In this document: positions 59,576-64,000 of the stretch, one piece after another
How positions within the stretch are numbered: the first letter of the stretch is position 1
Layout: each line of letters starts with the position of its first letter
Assembly (NCBI GenBank): GCA_964570285.1
Contig: CAZMXP010000025.1
Coordinates: forward strand, 1-64,000
Source of the DNA: CAZMXP01 sp964570285
GTDB lineage: Bacteria; Planctomycetota; PLA2
Reading direction: 5' to 3'
DNA: 64,000 bases
Notes under the pieces: generated by a model
Database searches by the model: none
What the model saw: only the letters and a program-made list of their open reading frames with translations
Told to the model about the DNA's origin: nothing
Position numbers and translations under genes: made by a program

Positions 59576-59971
59576 CTAGTCCATCCGCCGGTCGCGCACC
59601 ATCATGTCGGTGGCCGGCGAGAACCCGACCGCCGCGTAGAACGCCGCCGACTCCTTGCGCGTGTGCAGCACGAACTTGATGTGATCCCTGCCTTCGACCA
59701 GCCGTGCGACCATCGCGCGGCCGATGCCGCGCCGCCGGTACTCCGGGGCGACCATCACCGAACTGACATAGGCGTTGCTCGCGCCGTCCGAGATCGCGCG
59801 GCAGAATCCGACGAGGCGTGGGCCGTCGTGCGCGTGGACCACCCAGCGCGCGCCCCTCACCTGCTGCGCCAGCGACTCGCGGTCCCGGTCGGCGAACGCG
59901 CACGCCGCGCGCAGCCGGGCCAGCGCTTCGAGGTCGACGTCGTGGCTTTCGCGGTACTCGATCACGTGCAT
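59576..59971 (-). CDS. GNAT family N-acetyltransferase
   Basis: 131 residues from ATG 59971 (an upstream start at 60052 adds an unrelated Pro-rich stretch). Acetyl-CoA motif VSSVMVAPEYRRRGIGRAMVARL and the C-terminal FVLHTRKESAAFYAAVGFSPATDMMVRDRRM are those of small GNATs resembling the YjgM/ElaA-like group. Substrate unknown. Co-transcribed with the YdeI-like gene. Confidence 0.85.
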   Translation of the reverse strand: MHVIEYRESHDVDLEALARLRAACAFADRDRESLAQQVRGARWVVHAHDGPRLVGFCRAISDGASNAYVSSVMVAPEYRRRGIGRAMVARLVEGRDHIKFVLHTRKESAAFYAAVGFSPATDMMVRDRRMD

Positions 59972-60091
59972 GCGTGGGCATCCGGTGGGCGCCGGCGAGG
60001 GGCGCACCCATGCTACCGCACCCTTCGCCGCCACCCCCCCCGGCCCCCCCATGCATGACCCTTGTCCTCGGCGGCGATGCGGTTGGGTACC

Positions 60092-60178
60092 ATGAAGAGC
60101 CTGCTGGTGCAGGCGCAGAACGCGGCTGGCGCGCTGCGAACCCGCGCCGCGCGCAAATCGGGAGAGAGCAGACGATGA
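60092..60178 (+). CDS. Possible 28-aa upstream ORF coupled to DoxX
   Basis: An ATG-initiated 28-residue basic peptide (KSLLVQAQNAAGALRTRAAR...) whose TGA overlaps the DoxX ATG (ATGA, 60175-60178). It is predicted to be helical and amphipathic. It may be a regulatory upstream ORF or chance; there is no clear ribosome site. Confidence 0.3.
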   Translation: MKSLLVQAQNAAGALRTRAARKSGESRR

Positions 60179-60546
60179 ACATCCTGTTGTGGGTCTTGCA
60201 GGCGCTCGCCGCGCTCGTCTACGGGGCGTCGGGCGTCATGAAGGTCTTCCTGTTCGACAAGATCACCGAGGGTGTCGCGTCGTTCGGCGCGCTGCCGCGG
60301 GAAGCCTGGACGGCGCTCGGCATCCTCGAACTCGCCTGCGCGGTCGGGCTGATCGTGCCGTCCGCCTTCCACTGGAAGCCGGGGCTCACGGTCGTGGCCG
60401 CCGCGACGCTCGCCGCCGAGAGCCTCGTCTTCATCTGGGTGCATGTCAAGTACCGCGAGGTCGCGCCGATTGTCATGAGTGCCGTGCTCGGCCTGCTGAT
60501 GGCGTTCCTCGCGTATGGCCGCATGGTGCTGAAGCCGATCTCCTGA
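60175..60546 (+). CDS. DoxX-family membrane protein
   Basis: 123 residues with four predicted membrane helices: VLQALAALVYGASGVMKVF, AWTALGILELACAVGLIV, GLTVVAAATLAAESLVFIWV and IVMSAVLGLLMAFLAYGRM. The GxxKVF and LELACAVGLI elements are of the DoxX-like (SURF4/DoxX) family, often linked to redox stress. The ribosome site GGAGAG precedes ATG 60175 by about 8 nt. Convergent with the photolyase gene, overlapping by 74 bp. Confidence 0.85.
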   Translation: MNILLWVLQALAALVYGASGVMKVFLFDKITEGVASFGALPREAWTALGILELACAVGLIVPSAFHWKPGLTVVAAATLAAESLVFIWVHVKYREVAPIVMSAVLGLLMAFLAYGRMVLKPIS

Positions 60547-62041
60547 ACGGCGGACTCTCGCCGCCGCCGCGCCAGCGCCTCACGTAGTCCAGCACGCGCA
60601 ACTTGCGGCGCGTGCTGGCGCTCGACATGTAGCGGACCTTGCCGAACACTTCGCGCTCGGGACCCCAGGGGCGGTCGTAGCGGCCCATCACCCAGAGGAT
60701 GCCGCCGTAGGAGTTGGGGTCGCGCCCGTCGACGGCGTACTTGTTGTTGAGTTCGATCATGATCCGGAGCGCGGCCCTGGGGCTCCGGCTCCAGTGCAGG
60801 ATCTTCTTGCCCCAGAGCATGCGAAGGTAGTTGTGGATGCGACCCTCGCCGCGCAACTGGTTCTGGGCCGCGTTCCAGAGTTCGTCGTGCGTCTCGGCCC
60901 GCTCGAATTGGCCCAGCGTGTACTCGTGCGGCCGGCGGTCCGGCGCGTGCTTCTCGAGCGTCGCGCGAGCCCAGTCGGGGAGAGACGCGTACCGGTCGTA
61001 GTCGTCGCGGTGGGTGCAGAAGTTGAAGGCCAGTTCGCGCCAGGTGACAAGCTGGTCGAGGAAGGACTCGGCCGCCGCGCCCATCCGCCACCAGCCCGAG
61101 CGCGAGCCGCTGCCCGAGCCCGGCACGTCCGCCGGCGACCAGCCCTCGCGCCCGGCGATCGCCGCGAGCACCTCGTGCGCGGAGAGGTGTCCGAAGTGCA
61201 GGTACGGGGAGAGTCCGCTCGCGCCGTCGGAGTCGGGGTGATCGCGCTCCCCGCCGCGGCGCGCGAGGCGCCCGTCGACGAAGCGCTTGAGCAGGCGGCG
61301 GCCGGCGCGCGTGCCGCCCGCGTACGGCACGGGCGGCACCCGGTGGTCGATCGGCAGCGCCGCGAGCGGCGCGGCACGACCCGCGAGCAGCGACGCGCCG
61401 GCGCGCGGCCATCGTTCGGCGACGCCCTCGGGCAGGCGCCGCCGCGGTCGCAGCTCGCTTGCGAGCGGATCGCGGCTCGGCGCCTCGGAGAGGTGCGGCC
61501 CGAGCTCGCGCTGCAGGAAGCGGCGGAAGTCGTGGGCGCGGGCGAATGCCTTCCCGGCCGCGCGCAGCGGCAGCAGGCCGTTCGAGTCCACCGCCTCGAG
61601 CCGCACGGGCAGCCTCGTCCCCGCCGCGGCGACCATGCGCGGCAGGAAGAACGCCGGGTAGTCGTCGGTGACGACGGCGCACGCGTCGGCCGTGAGCCTC
61701 TCGAGCAGCCCCGCGCCGGCGCCTGCCTCGGGCTCGACGTAGGGGTGATAGAGCACGCCGGTGCCGTCGAAGGCCCGCGCATTGTCGGCCATGCCGTCGA
61801 TCACGAAGCGGTGGATGCGATCGCTCGCCCACGGATAGCCCGCGCGCAGCGCCTCGAGCACGACCAGCGGCCGATCGAGCCCGCGGGCGAGCTCGACGGC
61901 ACGGTCGAGCGCGAAGTTCCAGCTCGCGCGGCGCGCGGCGATCATCCAGTAGAGGACGTACTTGCCGGCGGGCCGTACCCCCCTGCGGTTGACCACGCGC
62001 ACGCGGCTCGACGGGACGCGCCGGGCGCTTTCCTTCGTCAT
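60473..62041 (-). CDS. Class II CPD photolyase
   Basis: 522 residues. FAD-dependent light-driven repair of cyclobutane pyrimidine dimers. N-terminal alpha/beta domain starts YVLYWMIAARRASWNFALDRA; the catalytic FAD domain has WRELAFNFCTHRDDYDRYASL, and the diagnostic class II C-terminus contains WGKKILHWS, LNNKYAVDGRDPNSYGGILW and FGKVRYMSSAS. The last about 28 residues run into the DoxX gene and may be lineage-specific. ATG start lies 7 nt after the stop of the DUF523/DUF1722 gene, so they form one operon. Confidence 0.93.
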   Translation of the reverse strand: MTKESARRVPSSRVRVVNRRGVRPAGKYVLYWMIAARRASWNFALDRAVELARGLDRPLVVLEALRAGYPWASDRIHRFVIDGMADNARAFDGTGVLYHPYVEPEAGAGAGLLERLTADACAVVTDDYPAFFLPRMVAAAGTRLPVRLEAVDSNGLLPLRAAGKAFARAHDFRRFLQRELGPHLSEAPSRDPLASELRPRRRLPEGVAERWPRAGASLLAGRAAPLAALPIDHRVPPVPYAGGTRAGRRLLKRFVDGRLARRGGERDHPDSDGASGLSPYLHFGHLSAHEVLAAIAGREGWSPADVPGSGSGSRSGWWRMGAAAESFLDQLVTWRELAFNFCTHRDDYDRYASLPDWARATLEKHAPDRRPHEYTLGQFERAETHDELWNAAQNQLRGEGRIHNYLRMLWGKKILHWSRSPRAALRIMIELNNKYAVDGRDPNSYGGILWVMGRYDRPWGPEREVFGKVRYMSSASTRRKLRVLDYVRRWRGGGESPPFRRSASAPCGHTRGTPSAGRARHS

Positions 62042-62048
62042 GCAGCCT

Positions 62049-63053
62049 TCATGCGTGGTTGCGGAGCATCAGCTTCTTGGGGTGAGGGTCGAAGTAGAGC
62101 TGGTCGAGGAGGTACCCGACCGCATGGCGCCTCACTTCGTGGCGAAGGAGCGTCAGCGGCACCACGAGCGGCAGCAGCCCCCGGCGGTAGTCCTCGATCG
62201 CGGTCAGGATCTCGCGCTTCTCGGCCGGCGCGAGCGCCTCCTTCAGGTAGCCCAGCGCGTGCTGGAGCACGTTGGTGTGCCTCTTGTTCGTGGCCATCGA
62301 GCGCAGCGCCGCCTGGAATCCCGTCTCGTAGGCGGCGAAGATCTCGCCGTCGGGAACGGTTCCGGCGCTGCCGACGATCCGGCCGAGGCGCCGGTAGGCC
62401 GCCTCGTTGTGGGCGCGCAGCAGGAGCTTGTGCGCGGTATGAAACTGCACGAGGCGCCTGCGGCTGAGGCCCCGCCGCACGAGATTGCGCCACCGGTTGC
62501 GGCCGAACACGCGCTCGATGAAGTTCTCGCGCAGCCGCGGGTCGTTGAGGCGACCCTCCTCCTCGACCGGCAGGGTGGGCCAACGCTCCATCAACAGGCC
62601 GGCGAAGAGCCCTCGCGCGTCGCGGCGCACGGGCATTCCGTCGCGATAGACCCGGATGCGATCCATGCCGCATGTGGGCGAGGACTTCTTCAGGATGTAC
62701 CCGTCGAGGTCGAGGCGGGAGATCTCGGCGATCTTCCGCTCGGCGTAGGCCACCATGCGCTCGGTGAAGTCCTCGCCGGTGGAGGGCGCGACCAGTCGTG
62801 TCCCTCGATCCTCTTCGACGAGACGCACCGTCGGGCGCGGGCTGCCCATGCCGATCTCGACCTCGGGGCACACCGGGACGTACTCGAACCAGTTCCGGAG
62901 CGTCTCCGCCACGAAGCGGTCCCGCGCGTGCCCGCCGTCGAAGCGCACGTTCTCGCCGAGGAGGCAGGTCGACACGCCGAGGCGCATCGGGATCTCGTCG
63001 GAGTGCCAGCTCTGCCAGCAGCCGGGCTCCGCGGGCTCGGCCCCCGCCTTCAC
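62049..63053 (-). CDS. DUF523/DUF1722 protein (YbgA/TudS-like)
   Basis: 334 residues; GTG start overlaps the stop of the upstream SDR gene (GTGA). DUF523 (about 25-160): LGVSTCLLGENVRFDGGHARD, CPEVEIGMGSPRPTVRL and SSPTCGMD carry the cysteines thought to bind an Fe-S cluster in the 2-thiouracil desulfurase TudS family. DUF1722 (about 190-330): FHTAHKLLLRAHN and ALGYLKEALAPAEKREILTAI and PLTLLRHEV. The ybgA gene neighbours phr in E. coli, so its place next to a photolyase supports a role in light or nucleic-acid damage responses. Confidence 0.9.
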   Translation of the reverse strand: MKAGAEPAEPGCWQSWHSDEIPMRLGVSTCLLGENVRFDGGHARDRFVAETLRNWFEYVPVCPEVEIGMGSPRPTVRLVEEDRGTRLVAPSTGEDFTERMVAYAERKIAEISRLDLDGYILKKSSPTCGMDRIRVYRDGMPVRRDARGLFAGLLMERWPTLPVEEEGRLNDPRLRENFIERVFGRNRWRNLVRRGLSRRRLVQFHTAHKLLLRAHNEAAYRRLGRIVGSAGTVPDGEIFAAYETGFQAALRSMATNKRHTNVLQHALGYLKEALAPAEKREILTAIEDYRRGLLPLVVPLTLLRHEVRRHAVGYLLDQLYFDPHPKKLMLRNHA

Positions 63054-64000
63054 GCGGCCTCCGTGCCGGCCCGATCCCCGCCGGCGCTCGCCGCGCGGGC
63101 GATCCGCTTGAGCATCCCCGAGAAGACCAGGGCGTGCAGGGGATAGACGAGGTACCAGTAGGCGAGACCGGCGAGCCCGACCGGGTCGAAGAGCGCCGTC
63201 TGCCGGATCGTCGCCCCGCCCGGCCGCGGCTCGACCTCGAACTCGAGCCACGCGCGCCCGGGCAATTTCATCTCGGCCGCGAGCCGCAGCAGCCGGCCCG
63301 GCTCGTACGCCTCGACGCGCCAGAAGTCGAGCGCGTCCCCGACGCGCAACTCCTCCGGCGACGGCCTGCCGCGGCGCATCCCGACGCCCCCGAGGAGCAG
63401 ATCGAGGAGGCCGCGCAGGCGCCAGAGCCAGTTGTAGGCGTACCACCCCGTCTCGCCGCCGATGCGCCGGATCGGCGCGAAGGCCCGGTGCGGATCGACC
63501 TCCACGGTCCGTGTGCGCAGGTCGACGAAGCGGTTGCGGAAGCGCACGCCCGCCCAGCTCCGGCCCTCGCCGCCGGAGGAGAACGCGTCGTGCCAGCGGC
63601 TCTCGGCGATCTCGCGATCCTCGTTGCGCAGCGCCGCCGCGATCGCCTCGCGAATGCCGCGCGGCCGCACGGGGAAGGCCTCGAGGGCCGAGGCATCGCG
63701 CACCACGGTCGGGTGCCGGATCGACTCGATCAGCTTGCGGCCCACCCGCGCGTACAGCGGGGTCACGAGGCCGAGCCAGAGGCTCGACAGTCGGGGAGTC
63801 AGAAGGGGCACGGGGACCATGAGCCGCCGAAGCCCGCGCTGGCGCGCGTACTCCCGCATGAGGCCGCCGTACGAGACGCGGTCGGCGCCACCGATCTCGA
63901 ACACGCGGCTCTCCTCCAGCGGCAGATCCAGCGCGGCGATCAGGTAGTCGAGGAGATCGTCGATGGCGATCGGCTGCGCCTCGACCTCGACCCAGCGCGG
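63050..64000 (-). CDS. NAD(P)-binding SDR with DUF2867 domain, 5' end beyond window
   Basis: 316 residues are present; the coding frame continues past the right edge. The visible part begins PRWVEVEAQPIAIDDLLDYL, typical of the end of an atypical SDR (YbjT/complex I NDUFA9-like), with FEIGGADRVSYGGLMREYAR. From about residue 120 onward lies DUF2867 (WAGVRFRNRFVDLRTRTVE, GGETGWYAYNWLWRLRGLLD, FWRVEAYEPGRLLRLAAEMK). Its stop overlaps the DUF523 gene start. Together with DUF523/DUF1722 and photolyase this matches light-inducible gene sets controlled by B12-dependent LitR-type regulators in other bacteria; no regulator is in the window. Confidence 0.85.
   Translation of the reverse strand, partial: PRWVEVEAQPIAIDDLLDYLIAALDLPLEESRVFEIGGADRVSYGGLMREYARQRGLRRLMVPVPLLTPRLSSLWLGLVTPLYARVGRKLIESIRHPTVVRDASALEAFPVRPRGIREAIAAALRNEDREIAESRWHDAFSSGGEGRSWAGVRFRNRFVDLRTRTVEVDPHRAFAPIRRIGGETGWYAYNWLWRLRGLLDLLLGGVGMRRGRPSPEELRVGDALDFWRVEAYEPGRLLRLAAEMKLPGRAWLEFEVEPRPGGATIRQTALFDPVGLAGLAYWYLVYPLHALVFSGMLKRIARAASAGGDRAGTEAA

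Noticed and set aside
1..64000. tRNA, rRNA or CRISPR array
   Set aside because: I saw no cloverleaf with a GGTTCGA-type T-loop, no rRNA-like sequence and no regularly spaced repeat.

Overview
This is a GC-rich (about 70 percent by eye) bacterial chromosome segment. The organism is diderm: it has lpxD (lipid A synthesis), a TonB-dependent receptor, an RND efflux system, many lipoproteins and an outer-membrane porin-cytochrome cluster. The abundance of HEAT-repeat, VIT/VWA, CHAT/caspase-like and secreted proteins of unknown function, plus short palindromic repeats, suits a Planctomycetota-like or other environmental lineage. No marker gene in the window settles the taxonomy. I saw no rRNA, tRNA, CRISPR array or prophage.

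Layout. 1-3.3 kb: lpxD, a GNAT, an RMD1/DUF155 membrane protein and a decayed nucleotidyltransferase gene with a small partner. 3.3-7.4 kb: a compact minus-strand cluster of papain-like protease, unknown 123-aa protein and TPR-CHAT protease. 7.4-12.8 kb: an SDR, a caspase-like lipoprotein and a HEAT/terpene-cyclase-like toroid protein. 12.8-19.6 kb: a heavy-metal RND efflux operon (small Cys/His-rich secreted protein, CzcC-, CzcB- and CzcA-like proteins, His-rich lipoprotein). 19.9-28.1 kb: a large HEAT lipoprotein, then a coupled set of secreted proteins (DUF900 hydrolase, beta-helix-like, small lipoprotein, IPT/TIG). 28.1-32.6 kb: a TonB receptor whose ribosome site lies in a hairpin, with a beta-propeller-like protein and a lipoprotein. 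32.6-37.4 kb: four methyltransferases split by a lower-GC islet carrying transposase remnants.

37.5-50.4 kb is the most striking part: six multiheme c-type cytochromes (4, 15, 9, 10, 9 and 11 CXXCH motifs, 58 in total), an outer-membrane beta-barrel, a Tat-type ferredoxin, an NrfD quinol-oxidising membrane subunit and a cytochrome c/b fusion. Together these can form a path from quinol through the periplasm and outer membrane to the cell surface, i.e. a candidate extracellular electron transfer or outer-surface metal reduction system. It combines MtrCAB-like and Cbc-like modules in one locus.

50.6-56.4 kb (minus): a translationally coupled operon of VIT-VWA protein, VWA protein, response regulator, histidine kinase and a 41-aa membrane peptide. 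56.5-60.5 kb: small accessory genes (secreted protein, GNAT remnant, VOC, YdeI-like, GNAT, DoxX). 60.5-64 kb: a light/stress operon of DUF2867 SDR, DUF523/DUF1722 protein and class II photolyase, running off the right edge.

Four kinds of non-coding repeat occur: a 31-bp near-palindrome (3 copies), a two-hairpin element placed downstream of genes in constant orientation (3 copies), a 163-bp fold-back MITE-like element, and a 113-bp inverted-repeat element. Assignments rest on reading translated sequence and motifs; no database search was possible.
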